A stretch of DNA of 64,000 nucleotides from Hymenobacter terrenus (lineage in GTDB: Bacteria; Bacteroidota; Bacteroidia; Cytophagales; Hymenobacteraceae): NCBI RefSeq assembly GCF_000972495.1, contig NZ_LATM01000010.1, forward strand, positions 62,001 to 126,000. Direction: 5' to 3'. This document shows positions 33,371-41,788 of the stretch, in pieces. The notes beneath the pieces are model-generated. The model saw only the letters and a list, made by a program, of their open reading frames with translations, ran no database searches and had not been told where the DNA came from. The position numbers and the translations under genes are program-made. Within the stretch, counting starts at the first letter, position 1, and each line of letters opens with the position of its first letter.

Positions 33371-34009
33371 TTAGTTCAAATACGGCGATTCGAGCTCCTG
33401 CCCCATGCTTTTGAGCGTATCGGTGGAGCGGCGGCCGGTGAGGCGCGTAGACAGGGCTTGCGCTTCGCGGGCACTCAGTACGTCTAGCTCGCGCAGCCAC
33501 GCCAGGCGACGCAGCTGAGGCTCAATGAAACCCAGTGGGTTCACCTGCCCGTATTCCTTGCGGAGGTAGATTTTGGTGCGGCGCTCCAGCTCGGTTACCA
33601 ACGCCCGAAATTGCTTGCGCTGCCACGGCCGGCCGGCCAGCGTCACGGCCAGGTGAGCGGTTTGCAGGCGGAAGGTGCACCACTGCTGCTCGAAGCGCAG
33701 CCACACGGCCAAGGCATTGACGACCACAATACAGAACCAGGAGTAAAGCTGAAACCCCGCCTGGCCGGTGGTCAGCCAAGTATGCCAGGGGCCGTAGCCC
33801 AGAAACACCAGTAACAAGCCCGTAAGCAGCAGTTGGTTGGTGGGAATGTGGCGATGCTCACCGGATTTAACGGGCAGGATTTCCTCGTAAGGTATTTCGG
33901 TTTCAAGAGTGGCAACCCCTTGTGGGTTGCGTTTGCAGACGTAAAGGCTTTCGGCACGCAGCGCAATTTGCGTGGTGCCCTGAAAAAGTTGTTTCTGGGT
34001 GAAAATCAT
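33371..34009 (-). CDS. Membrane protein of unknown function
   Basis: 212 residues. A soluble N-terminal region (1-58, PH-domain-like strands such as IALRAESLYVCKR) precedes two membrane helices (about 60-78 and 85-106). The C-terminal region is basic and helical, ending in a charged tail. No named family recognised. It starts 190 nt before the M50 protease gene in the same direction, but not clearly in one operon. Confidence 0.6.
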   Translation of the reverse strand: MIFTQKQLFQGTTQIALRAESLYVCKRNPQGVATLETEIPYEEILPVKSGEHRHIPTNQLLLTGLLLVFLGYGPWHTWLTTGQAGFQLYSWFCIVVVNALAVWLRFEQQWCTFRLQTAHLAVTLAGRPWQRKQFRALVTELERRTKIYLRKEYGQVNPLGFIEPQLRRLAWLRELDVLSAREAQALSTRLTGRRSTDTLKSMGQELESPYLN

Positions 34010-34199
34010 TAGAGAAAAAACGGCAGAAGGCCGACGCGGCGGCAGAATAAAAATTGAATCAAGAGACCAAGCCTAACAAACCATTCCACCGGGCACAGCA
34101 TCTTGCCCGCAGCTAGTAAATCAGCCTGCCGCGAAGCAATAATGATGCTCCGGCGGCCTCCGCAGGACGGTCAAGCATTGGGTGGATAGGCTCTGAAAG

Positions 34200-35492
34200 C
34201 TAGTTGAACGGGCTTGGCGTGAAGCACAGCACAAAAATAGCCACCATCACCCAGCCCAGCACCTTGCGGCCGGGGCTTAGGGGGCGCTCGTCAGGCGCCG
34301 GCGGGTGATAGATGCCGGTGAAGCGACCCAGCAGCAAGCCAAAAACCAACCAGCCGGGATTACCCAGAATAGTTGGATCAGCCACCGTATACGCCAGTTG
34401 CGCGGCCCAAATGCCCGCCGCCAGCAGCAGTCCCCGGCGCGGCGTGGGCAGCACCCGCCAAAATATCAGGCCCAGGTACAGGGCATAGACCGGCCCGCCG
34501 TAGAGCCAGGCTTGCCAGCCGCTGTGCAGTGTGAACAGGCCCAGCCCGGCATAGAAAATAAAGCCGATGAAGAGCACCAGTGCCAGTTGATTGAAGCGTC
34601 GCCGACCCAGCAGGCCATAGAGAATATGGCCACCGTCGAGCTGGCCCATCGGCAGGAGGTTGAGCGCCGTGAAAAACAGGCTGAGCGCGCCGGCCAGCAG
34701 CACGGGGTAGTGCATCAGCTCGTTGGGGTGGGGCAGGAGGGCGGGGTTGGCGAAAGCGCTTTCGAGCAGTCGGTAGAGCAGGGGCTTGGCAATGGTCAGG
34801 CCCTGCTCGCCGGGTGGGTACACGTAGCGGGCATAATCGGCGCCGTACGGGGCGTACTCGGGGTGAATGGTGAACAGGTAATCCAGCGGCGGCAGGTGCG
34901 TGAAGCCGTAAATCAGCAGCGGCACCGCTACCAGGAAGCCCGCCAGCGGCCCAGCCAGCCCAATATCAAAAAACTCGCGGCGCGAAAAAATCCGCTGCCT
35001 GATGCGGATGATGGCCCCAAACGTGCCCAGCCCCATTGGAAAAGGGATGTAGTAAGGCAAAGAGGTGCGCACCTGGTTGCGGCGCGCCGTGAAATAGTGG
35101 CCGAACTCATGCACCGTAAGCACCCCCAAAAAGGGCAGCGCAAACCACAGCCCGCGCCGAACTTCAGCACTGAGCGCCGCCCCGCGCAGCTGAAATACGT
35201 CAAGGGGAAGCAAGCCTACGTCGCCCCGCGTCAGTTCGATACCGGCCAGCGTAGTCGTAATGAGCGTCACTAAAAACAGGCCGATGTGCAGCGCCGCCGT
35301 GCGCCCGGGCGATGGCTCGGGCCGCTCGAAACGGTGGAACAGCGCCCTGGCTGCCAGTAGTCTGGCTCTGGCCTCGGCCGGAGGCATGCCCGGTAGGGCT
35401 TCGGCTGGCGTAGCGGCTGGGTCGTACCCGGTGGGGAAGCCGGTAAAGCCGGGCTCAGGAATGGGCGGGGGCGTATTCTCGGGGAAAGACAC
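34200..35492 (-). CDS. Site-2 protease family (M50) membrane metalloprotease
   Basis: 430 residues. The first ~65 are Pro-rich and cytoplasmic. The zinc motif H128-E-F-G-H132 lies in a membrane segment (FLGVLTVHEFGHYF), and the third ligand block NLLPMGQLDGGH is near residue 290, so a full S2P active site is present. About eight hydrophobic segments fit a multi-pass protease. The target is unknown. The ATG lies inside the 3' end of the HAD gene (38-nt overlap in another frame). Confidence 0.85.
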   Translation of the reverse strand: MSFPENTPPPIPEPGFTGFPTGYDPAATPAEALPGMPPAEARARLLAARALFHRFERPEPSPGRTAALHIGLFLVTLITTTLAGIELTRGDVGLLPLDVFQLRGAALSAEVRRGLWFALPFLGVLTVHEFGHYFTARRNQVRTSLPYYIPFPMGLGTFGAIIRIRQRIFSRREFFDIGLAGPLAGFLVAVPLLIYGFTHLPPLDYLFTIHPEYAPYGADYARYVYPPGEQGLTIAKPLLYRLLESAFANPALLPHPNELMHYPVLLAGALSLFFTALNLLPMGQLDGGHILYGLLGRRRFNQLALVLFIGFIFYAGLGLFTLHSGWQAWLYGGPVYALYLGLIFWRVLPTPRRGLLLAAGIWAAQLAYTVADPTILGNPGWLVFGLLLGRFTGIYHPPAPDERPLSPGRKVLGWVMVAIFVLCFTPSPFN

Positions 35493-36114
35493 GGATGGCT
35501 TCGGGCAGGGCAGTGATGATAGTGAGGGGTGGGGCCAGGTGCAGCACCCGCAACCCCAGGCGACGGGCCGTGGCCACGTGCTGCGGACTGTCCTCGATGA
35601 ACAACGTATCCGCGGCCTGCCAGTTCATTTCGGCCAGCGCGTGCCGGAATATTTCCTCCCCCGGCTTGCGGAGTCCCACTTCCTGGGAGTAAAATACGCG
35701 GTCGAGGACATCAGCGATGCCGTTTTTGAAACCATATTTGGTAGCCAGGCGCTGATTGATTTCGGCAATGTGCAGAACGTTGGTATTGCTGAGCAGGGCC
35801 GTTTGGTGACCTTGTTTTCGCAGCTCGCCAATCAGGGCGAGGCGTTCGGCGGGCACGTCGAGTAGCATGGCGTGCCAGGCGGCATCAAGTTCGGCATCGG
35901 TGGCGTCGAGTTCGTAGGCTTCGCGCAGCCCGGCCCGGAACTCGGCGGGCGAAAGCTGGCCGGTTTCGAACTTATCGAACAGCTCCGCTTGCTGTGCTTG
36001 GCTGAAGGCGATAGTACTACCGACCCGGCTCAGCTTGCGCATAGCCGCTGGGGTGGCCTCGTAATCAATGTCAATAATGACGCCGCCGAAATCAAATAAC
36101 AGGTGTGGTAACAT
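35455..36114 (-). CDS. HAD-superfamily hydrolase
   Basis: 219 residues from the ATG at 36114 (MLPHLLFDFGGVIIDID), the typical HAD start; the frame opens further upstream without conserved sequence. Motif I DFGGVIIDID, motif II LLSNTN near 115, motif III lysine in GLRKPGEEIF near 150 and motif IV FIEDSPQHV near 175. The cap is of the small helical type seen in sugar-phosphate and other phosphatases. The substrate is unknown. Confidence 0.85.
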   Translation of the reverse strand: MLPHLLFDFGGVIIDIDYEATPAAMRKLSRVGSTIAFSQAQQAELFDKFETGQLSPAEFRAGLREAYELDATDAELDAAWHAMLLDVPAERLALIGELRKQGHQTALLSNTNVLHIAEINQRLATKYGFKNGIADVLDRVFYSQEVGLRKPGEEIFRHALAEMNWQAADTLFIEDSPQHVATARRLGLRVLHLAPPLTIITALPEAIRVFPREYAPAHS

Positions 36115-36243
36115 GTGAGGAATTAAGTGTAAGGTGTTGTTTTCTAGTTGGTATGAACTAATGATTGGCTGATGGTTAAGGAAAAAAGTCGTCCGCAACC
36201 TACAACTAACCGCCAAGAGCTAGCAACTTTCTAACGAAGGTCG

Positions 36244-36251
36244 TACTTTTG
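36244..36251 (+). promoter_or_regulatory. Promoter -7 element of the tRNA gene
   Basis: TACTTTTG matches the Bacteroidota TAnnTTTG consensus, 60 nt before the tRNA. No good TTTG -33 is visible. Confidence 0.5.
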
Positions 36252-36310
36252 TGCCGTTGGAGGGCCGGCAACGGCAAGGGTTGAGGTGAAAGATGACTAC
36301 CTCCAGCACC

Positions 36311-36384
36311 GGGCCTATAGCTCAATCGGTTAGAGCAGCTGACTCATAATCAGCAGGTCCTTGGTTCGATTCCAAGTGGGCCCA
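36311..36384 (+). tRNA. tRNA with CAT anticodon (Met, or Ile2 if lysidine-modified)
   Basis: The 74-nt sequence folds as a standard cloverleaf. The acceptor GGGCCTA pairs with TGGGCCC with discriminator A, the D-arm contains TAGCTC/GAGC, and the anticodon stem GCTGA/TCAGC closes the loop CTCATAA. The T-arm contains GGTTCGATTCC. The anticodon is CAT. CCA is not encoded. Elongator Met and Ile2 cannot be separated with certainty by eye. It marks the left edge of the accessory island that follows. Confidence 0.92.
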
Positions 36385-36390
36385 CAAAAA

Positions 36391-36421
36391 AGCCTCCTAC
36401 AATAGCGTAGGGGGCTTTTTT
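36391..36421 (+). terminator. tRNA terminator
   Basis: AGCCTCCTAC and GTAGGGGGCT form a stem with TTTTTT on the right. Confidence 0.8.
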
Positions 36422-36612
36422 GTTGATTCGCACCCATATTAGCACTCATTAATTATGACCGTTGAGTGGTTTAACACCTCTACTATCTGCTATACATTGG
36501 GCCACGCCACATACGCTAGGGTGTTCTTGGTGTGCTGCTAGGCGGCTGCTGAACTGCGGAAGTATAATGTCTGGCATAACTTAGTCGACAGTACCACCGA
36601 GTTGATTGCAAG

Positions 36613-37005
36613 ATGTATCCGGCAGCTTCTTATCTTTCCGCTCTTAATCATCATCCTTTGTTCAATTCTACCATAAAAAAGTTTCTACTCATTGCCAGTC
36701 TAGTGCTGGCTGGTGGTGCCGTGAAGGCTCCTATTACAGTTGAGCGCCGGCACTCTCTCATCGTGGAACCCAGCCTATGTGACGGCCAGCAGGTGATTGC
36801 CTGGCCTGTTTCGGAACGCAAGTGGGAGTACCTACACAATACGAAATGCGTCGTGGACTATGACGATACAGTGACGGTTAGGGCTATTTTTGCTAATGAC
36901 CTATTCAAATTCAACTCGGAGGGCCTGACGCTGCACGCCACACGGGTGGCGCTGGCGGGTCGTTCACCGCGGCCCGGAAGGACATTCACTCTATTTGGGA
37001 GGTGA
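36613..37005 (+). CDS. Hypothetical protein, doubtful
   Basis: 130 residues with a hydrophobic stretch (KKFLLIASLVLAGGAVKA about 22-39) that could be a late signal sequence. No homologue recognised, and the start is 228 nt after the tRNA in otherwise empty sequence. It may be a decayed gene or not coding. Confidence 0.3.
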   Translation: MYPAASYLSALNHHPLFNSTIKKFLLIASLVLAGGAVKAPITVERRHSLIVEPSLCDGQQVIAWPVSERKWEYLHNTKCVVDYDDTVTVRAIFANDLFKFNSEGLTLHATRVALAGRSPRPGRTFTLFGR

Positions 37006-37089
37006 GGGAGGTTTACGGCGTGGTGCCCGTTTGGCTGGTAGCCTGATTCGATTTCAAAAGCAAATGATTTACTAAACAAAGCATTTATT

Positions 37090-37329
37090 ATGAAAAACTT
37101 ACCCGACTGGATAATGGCTGCCTGCGCTATAGGCTCGCTAGTAGTTGCCATTATAGCCCTTATAAAGGCTGGGAGTGCAGCTGGACAAGTCAAGACCCTG
37201 ACGTCCCAAATTACAACGTTAAATACCGAGATGAATAGAATTACTTCCAGTGTGAAAGACTCTGATATAAAGCAAGTTAATAAGAGTGGTAGCGGTAACC
37301 GATTTGTAGGGGGTAACTATAATGGATAA
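37090..37329 (+). CDS. Small membrane protein with C-terminal GNxFVGGNxxG motif (ABC-3C-associated)
   Basis: 79 residues: one N-terminal membrane helix (about 7-26, IMAACAIGSLVVAIIALI), a coiled-coil-like region (about 34-58) and a short glycine/asparagine-rich tail GNRFVGGNYNG (69-79). The next protein begins with the very similar GNLFVGGNFDG. The stop overlaps the start of the next gene by 8 nt (ATGGATAA), so the two are translationally coupled. It is AT-rich like the rest of the operon. I infer that it is the membrane-acting (effector) part of the system; no enzymatic motif is present. Confidence 0.7.
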   Translation: MKNLPDWIMAACAIGSLVVAIIALIKAGSAAGQVKTLTSQITTLNTEMNRITSSVKDSDIKQVNKSGSGNRFVGGNYNG

Positions 37330-37918
37330 AGCTAATAAAATTAGCCAAGAGGCAACTAATTCTACTGGTAATTTGTTCGTCGGGGGTAACTTTGATGGCA
37401 TTGCTAACGATGGCGTACTACATAATGATGGTACAATCAACATAGGTGCAGTCTCAGTTGTCGAGGAAATGGGTGTTATTGCTGTAATATTCAAATATGT
37501 TATAGATAATATAAGTGATTGTAATAACTATGACAAGAGTAAACCTCCTGTTGGGTGGGTAAAAACCTCGGAAAAAATAAAAATAAACTTCGCCATGGAG
37601 CAGGTGCTTACTGTAGTTAATTACTATAAGTATGTGTTGCCAAAACTCAAGATGATTGAGGATTATTTTCAGACCTTGGACAGTGAAGACCAAGCTGAAT
37701 TACATAGCCACATGTTCGGCCTATATAATGTAAATAAAATGGATGGGTTGTCAGCATTAGAAAACCTTCACAGATTGTTTGAAGCGGTGATTCCTTCGAA
37801 TCAAAAACTTAATGCGCGTTACACAAGTATGGCTAAAGCACTAGTGCTTTTTTTCTTCGAGGATTGTACAATTTTTGAAAAGACTCCTTCCGAAGTGATT
37901 CAACTTGGCCTCTGGTAA
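37322..37918 (+). CDS. ABC-three-component system C-terminal-domain (CTD) type protein
   Basis: 198 residues. N-terminal motif GNLFVGGNFDG at 16-26 followed by a glycine/asparagine-rich strand repeat (GVLHNDGTINIG). The C-terminal part has KIKINFAMEQVL, DYFQTLD, LHRLFEAVIPSNQ and a final ALVLFFFEDCTIFEKTP block, the pattern I associate with CTD proteins of ABC-three-component (ABC-3C) conflict systems. In most such systems the CTD is fused to an effector domain; here the N-terminal effector is replaced by the motif shared with the preceding membrane protein. Its role is presumably to couple the ATPase to that effector. Confidence 0.68.
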   Translation: MDKANKISQEATNSTGNLFVGGNFDGIANDGVLHNDGTINIGAVSVVEEMGVIAVIFKYVIDNISDCNNYDKSKPPVGWVKTSEKIKINFAMEQVLTVVNYYKYVLPKLKMIEDYFQTLDSEDQAELHSHMFGLYNVNKMDGLSALENLHRLFEAVIPSNQKLNARYTSMAKALVLFFFEDCTIFEKTPSEVIQLGLW

Positions 37919-37920
37919 TT

Positions 37921-38145
37921 ATGCTGACACCTACTAAGCATGGCGATTTACAGAAGAATGCGATTGTAATTGCTTCGGAGCTATTGAGTTTATTAGGTAA
38001 AAAAAACTATAATATTGATGAATTGTATAGGAAGGTTAGTAGCAAAAGGACTTTGCCATTAGATATTTTTAACGATGCGCTAGTTTTTCTCTATCTCATC
38101 GAAGCGATTGAATTAAAGGAAAGCACGATTTACTCAATCGTATAG
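37921..38145 (+). CDS. ABC-three-component system middle component (MC6-like)
   Basis: 74 residues beginning MLTPTKHGDLQKNAIVIASELLSLL, then LPLDIFNDALVFLYLIEAIEL. This helix-turn-helix-like layout, with a pattern resembling LP-x-F-x-x-F-x-x-AL-x-x-LY-x-I-x-AIE, matches the small middle components of ABC-3C systems (closest in my memory to MC6). It lies 2 nt after the CTD gene and 4 nt before the ATPase gene, a normal order for the system. Confidence 0.7.
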   Translation: MLTPTKHGDLQKNAIVIASELLSLLGKKNYNIDELYRKVSSKRTLPLDIFNDALVFLYLIEAIELKESTIYSIV

Positions 38146-38149
38146 CATA

Positions 38150-39913
38150 ATGTACTTAATCAACATTTTCTCTGAGCCTGCTGGCCTATTCCAACCTGTT
38201 TCATTCAGGAACGGATGTAATTTTATATACGGAAAAAAGGATGTCGACAATCCAAAGGAGTCGCTGAATAGTATTGGCAAATCTACTTTTTTAGACCTTG
38301 TAGATTTTTGTTTACTGGGCTCAATCCAAAAATCTAAGAACCCGCGACTAGATGCTGCAAAAGAGATTTTATCCGACTATAAAATTGTTCTCAATTTCAG
38401 GATTGCCGGCGTTTTGTATACGATAAAGCGGTCGGTCCAGGAACCCAAAGTTGTAGAGTTCGGCGAACTTGGATATGCAAAGGAGATGGATTTTGATGAC
38501 GTAAAAGACATTCTCAGTAATCTCATATTTGCTAGAGATGGGTACACGGGTGTTTTTGAGAGTAAATGGTTTCGAATACTTATAGCTTTTTATGTAAAAA
38601 TTCAGCGTTTTAAAAAAGGGATTTTTAACGACCCTTTGAAATACATAGCCGAGTTATCGGAGTTGGAGCTAAATGTATACCACCTCTACTTACTTGGATT
38701 AGATAATAACTTAGCAGAGAACACATTTGAGGTTCAATCAGAGTTGAAAAAGATTGCGGCTGCAATAAAGCAGATTCAGAAAATAGTATCTAATAAATAC
38801 AAGTTGAAAGATGCTGCTCAAGTATCCAACGAAATTGGCAAACTTACAGCCCAGGTTACTCGCCTAGAAAAATCTATTGACTCATTTAAGCTTGCAGAGC
38901 AATACAAAGATTCCGAGGGCGAAGCTAACAGCTTGACGGCACAGATTAAAAGTATATTGCTTGAGAATGTTGTGAGTTCAAAGCAATTGGCTGATTATGC
39001 CTCAAGTTTTGAACAAGACACTAAAGTTAGCCCACAGCGTGTCTCAAAGATATTTGCTGAGGTATCTGAAGACTTAGCGTTCAAAGTTAAAAAAACGCTC
39101 GAAGATGCTATTGAATTCAGGAAACGGCTGCATGAATCGAGAAAGCAATTTCTAACGGAAGAAATTACTAGATTACAAAAGGTTATTTCTTCTAACGAAG
39201 AGAAGATTAAAAGCGTTGAAGAAAGGAGGGCGCGACTGTTTACATATCTGTCTAATAAAAACGCTTTAAAGGACCTTACTGAATCCTATTATTTATTGAA
39301 TGATAGACGACAGCAATTGGCTGACATCCAGGCAAACTATAAATTGCTGAATGAGATAGGTTCTGAGAAAAGTAAGCTGGAAGTGAGGTTAAGCCAAGTC
39401 AAGGCTGATTATTTTTCTTTCATTCAGAAAAATGAGCAGGATATACAAAGCTTGTATGATGTCTTCTATAGCGTTTTGAGTTCGATATACGTCGAGCCAG
39501 ACGACTCCGCTAGTTTTACATTAACTCTTGACCAAGCTAAGGAACGGTTCTTAGACATACAGATAAAGTTGCCTGATATGTTCGGTAAAGGTAAAAATAG
39601 CGGCCGAACTCTCATTTATGATTTAACGGTGGCAACTAATAATATCCTTCATACAAAGAATTTTCCGCGGTTTCTTATACATGATGGTATTTTTGATGGA
39701 GTTGATAAAGCGCATTTTATCTCAGTAATCGAATTTGTTAATAAGGTAGTAGAGAATGGACGAGAATTCCAATACGTTATTACTATCAATGAAGAAGGTT
39801 CACTAGAGGATAGTTTTGGCAATAAAGAGCTAGCTGACCCAACCCTGATAGAAGACCAAGCAATACTTGTTCTATCACCTTCCAGCAAACTCTTTGGCAT
39901 GAATTTTAGTTAA
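38150..39913 (+). CDS. SMC-like ATPase (DUF2326) of an ABC-three-component system
   Basis: 587 residues. P-loop SLNSIGKST near 38-46, long coiled coil (about 205-430) broken by a hinge-like stretch near 300-330, and a C-terminal ATPase lobe with PRFLIHDGIFDGVD (Walker B region) near 502-515 and QYVITINEEGSLED. This is the RecN/SMC-like plan of DUF2326 proteins, the ATPase core of ABC-3C systems. It would sense DNA or phage structures and trigger the membrane protein of the operon. The signature motif is degenerate, as is usual in this family. Confidence 0.82.
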   Translation: MYLINIFSEPAGLFQPVSFRNGCNFIYGKKDVDNPKESLNSIGKSTFLDLVDFCLLGSIQKSKNPRLDAAKEILSDYKIVLNFRIAGVLYTIKRSVQEPKVVEFGELGYAKEMDFDDVKDILSNLIFARDGYTGVFESKWFRILIAFYVKIQRFKKGIFNDPLKYIAELSELELNVYHLYLLGLDNNLAENTFEVQSELKKIAAAIKQIQKIVSNKYKLKDAAQVSNEIGKLTAQVTRLEKSIDSFKLAEQYKDSEGEANSLTAQIKSILLENVVSSKQLADYASSFEQDTKVSPQRVSKIFAEVSEDLAFKVKKTLEDAIEFRKRLHESRKQFLTEEITRLQKVISSNEEKIKSVEERRARLFTYLSNKNALKDLTESYYLLNDRRQQLADIQANYKLLNEIGSEKSKLEVRLSQVKADYFSFIQKNEQDIQSLYDVFYSVLSSIYVEPDDSASFTLTLDQAKERFLDIQIKLPDMFGKGKNSGRTLIYDLTVATNNILHTKNFPRFLIHDGIFDGVDKAHFISVIEFVNKVVENGREFQYVITINEEGSLEDSFGNKELADPTLIEDQAILVLSPSSKLFGMNFS

Positions 39914-39930
39914 TTTTTCGCACAAGACTT

Positions 39931-39975
39931 AACCTACAAAAAAGCCCCAGCATCCCTGGGGCTTTTTTGTAGGTT
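39931..39975. terminator. Bidirectional terminator closing the ABC-3C operon
   Basis: Two perfect 20-bp arms (AACCTACAAAAAAGCCCCAG and its complement) around a 5-nt loop, with A-runs and T-runs on both sides. It could also mark an island boundary. Confidence 0.85.
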
Positions 39976-40011
39976 AGCCGTAAAGTATATCTATTCAGAA
40001 AAGGCATCCCC

Positions 40012-40677
40012 ATGGATTGGCAAGCAACTCTCAATCTCTTTCTGCCTCTAGCTACTACGGTAGCCGTATTGTTCATTACTAACCGCCACAACGTGCGGCT
40101 AAAGAGGCTGGACGTTGAGCAGCGCAAGGCCGACCATGAGCAGGAGTTCCGCAAGTTATACGCTGCCAAGCGCATCGACTCCGCTGAGCAATACGTCGGT
40201 CGATTGGTTTCCATCATTGACAAACTAGACCTATTACGGGCAGGCCTGTTGACGGCAGATTTCGGTGAGGAAGCGGACAATGCTTACAGCGCCAAGTTAC
40301 TGAAAAGGTCCGAAGACCTGCAGGCAGCTGCTGATGCCATCTCCTCCAAATCACTCAACACGGCATACCTCTATTTTGAAGAAGAAGTCCTAGAGCAGAA
40401 AACAGGAGACGTAGCAGGCCGCCTCATCGTAGCCGAAAAGCATTTCGTTGATGTTGCTACTGATAAAAAGATGATCTGGAGGCTTTTCAATGAAGCGGAC
40501 ATTAAATCGCAGAGTAAGCAAAACTTAGGGCACTCCTACCACGAGAAGGAAGCAGAACTCACGCACGCATTAGAAAACTACATCGCCTCTATTCTAGAAT
40601 ATCGGGAATATTTGGTTGGCGTCTGTGGTGCCATTCGAGCAGACCTATCCAAGTACGGATTAGCCAAAACGGTATAA
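40012..40677 (+). CDS. Membrane-anchored coiled-coil protein of unknown function
   Basis: 221 residues: one N-terminal membrane helix (about 8-24), then a charged helical region (DVEQRKADHEQEFRKLYAAKR) and further long helices with no recognised domain. It lies directly after the ABC-3C operon but is separated by its terminator and is richer in G+C, so it may not belong to that system. Confidence 0.6.
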   Translation: MDWQATLNLFLPLATTVAVLFITNRHNVRLKRLDVEQRKADHEQEFRKLYAAKRIDSAEQYVGRLVSIIDKLDLLRAGLLTADFGEEADNAYSAKLLKRSEDLQAAADAISSKSLNTAYLYFEEEVLEQKTGDVAGRLIVAEKHFVDVATDKKMIWRLFNEADIKSQSKQNLGHSYHEKEAELTHALENYIASILEYREYLVGVCGAIRADLSKYGLAKTV

Positions 40678-40682
40678 GAGAA

Positions 40683-40873
40683 GCCCCGCACCACCTTGTC
40701 CTTACCCAAATCTTTTTCCGGCTTTCCCGAAGCAACGCAAAGACCCTTTTGAGCCGGCTGACCTCGCTTGAAAAGCACCACATCGGATAGGTAACCGCGC
40801 AAAAATGTTCTTCCAGCCACATGGCCGGCAAGGCGTTTGAGTTTTGGGTAAGGACAAGCCCACCTAGTGGGGC
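40683..40873. repeat. MITE-like inverted-repeat element
   Basis: About 190 nt bounded by imperfect inverted ends. The inner part of the ends is a perfect 16-bp pair: CTTGTCCTTACCCAAA at 40695-40710 and TTTGGGTAAGGACAAG at 40843-40858; the outer part (GCCCCGCACCA / TAGTGGGGC) is weaker. The interior holds only antisense open frames. No target-site duplication is obvious. Confidence 0.45.
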
Positions 40874-40892
40874 TTTTCCTTACCTTGCTCCC

Positions 40893-41330
40893 ATGAAACA
40901 CCTGCTACTCCTCGCTACCATCCTGGGCTTTTCTTTCACCGCGCCGGCCCAAACCACCCACCCGCGGACCACCCGCAAAACGGTCATTCACCACGCGGGG
41001 ACCAGAGTTAAGGCAAAGACCACGCGCAGCACCAAGACAGAGGTGTACTATTGCGACAGCGGCAACACGGTCAAGTACCACGCCACGGCCGGCTGCCGCG
41101 GGCTGAGCCGCTGCGGGGCCAGCGTGGTGCCCATCAGTCTGGCTGTCGGCTCAGCAGTCGATGGAGCCCTGCAAGTGGTGCTATTGAGGCAAACGCTACC
41201 TCACACGCGTAACGGCCATGGTGGTCGTTATCCTCTTTTCAAACGCATGGTTGCCTCTCCCTTTATTCTTATCGAGAAGAATGGTCAGCGGACGCTGATA
41301 AATTCTACCCAAATAGCTGAGGTAGTCTAG
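40893..41330 (+). pseudogene. Frameshifted small secreted Cys-motif protein
   Basis: From the ATG at 40893 a signal peptide (LLLATILGFSFTAPAQ) is followed by a mature part with VYYCDSGNTVKYHATAGCRGLSRC. Family members end with a C-x-x-W/C motif. Here the frame goes on in unrelated residues after PISLA. One frame over, AQQSMEPCKWCY and a stop follow at about 41150-41213. The simplest reading is a one-base insertion near 41150, so the current 145-residue product has a wrong tail. Confidence 0.6.
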
Positions 41331-41368
41331 GCAAGACGGATAGAAGGAAGACGTCTATTTCTTCTGTG

Positions 41369-41545
41369 ATGACGGCAAAAAAGAGCGGGGCGTCACCCGA
41401 CAAACGGCGCAGGTACGACGAGGAATTTAAGGTCGAGGCGCTAAGTCTGGCCAGCGAGAGCCGCAGCATACAGGCGGCGGCCCGGCAGTTGGGTCGTACC
41501 CGGTAGGGCATCAGCCCCAAGCTGCTCTACTACCTCGGCTCCTGA
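41369..41545 (+). pseudogene. Remnant of an IS3-family transposase orfA
   Basis: Translation from the ATG at 41369 gives an HTH_Tnp_1-like sequence: RRRYDEEFKVEALSLASES then QAAARQLGRTR, an in-frame TAG, then GISPKLLYYLGS and a TGA. This is the classic orfA start, broken by the stop and lacking the rest. No ends of the element were recognised nearby. Confidence 0.7.
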
Positions 41546-41788
41546 GATGGTTATAGTAAGTGGTCACAGAAAGAGCTAATTGGAGGTAGCGGGGAACGCG
41601 CTGAACAAATCAGGTATTAATACGCAGTATATAAACATTAGAAATGTATTCTTTTGTATTAGAAGGCGCATATGCCTTTCCCTGATGCTGAACTCTGCTT
41701 TAATGAAACTCAAATAACCAAGCTTGAGCAAGCCCATCCCCCGCTTGCGGGCTCGGCCTTTTTCTTGTCACCCTTATACTCCTGGACC

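Noticed and set aside
34305-35273. 322-codon plus-strand frame opposite the M50 protease
   Set aside because: The minus strand has the HEFGH site and membrane segments. The plus frame is Gln/Arg-rich noise.
41740-41775. Possible terminator CCCGC/GCGGG before the SBBP protein
   Set aside because: The stem is short and the T-run is offset, so I could not assign it to a gene.
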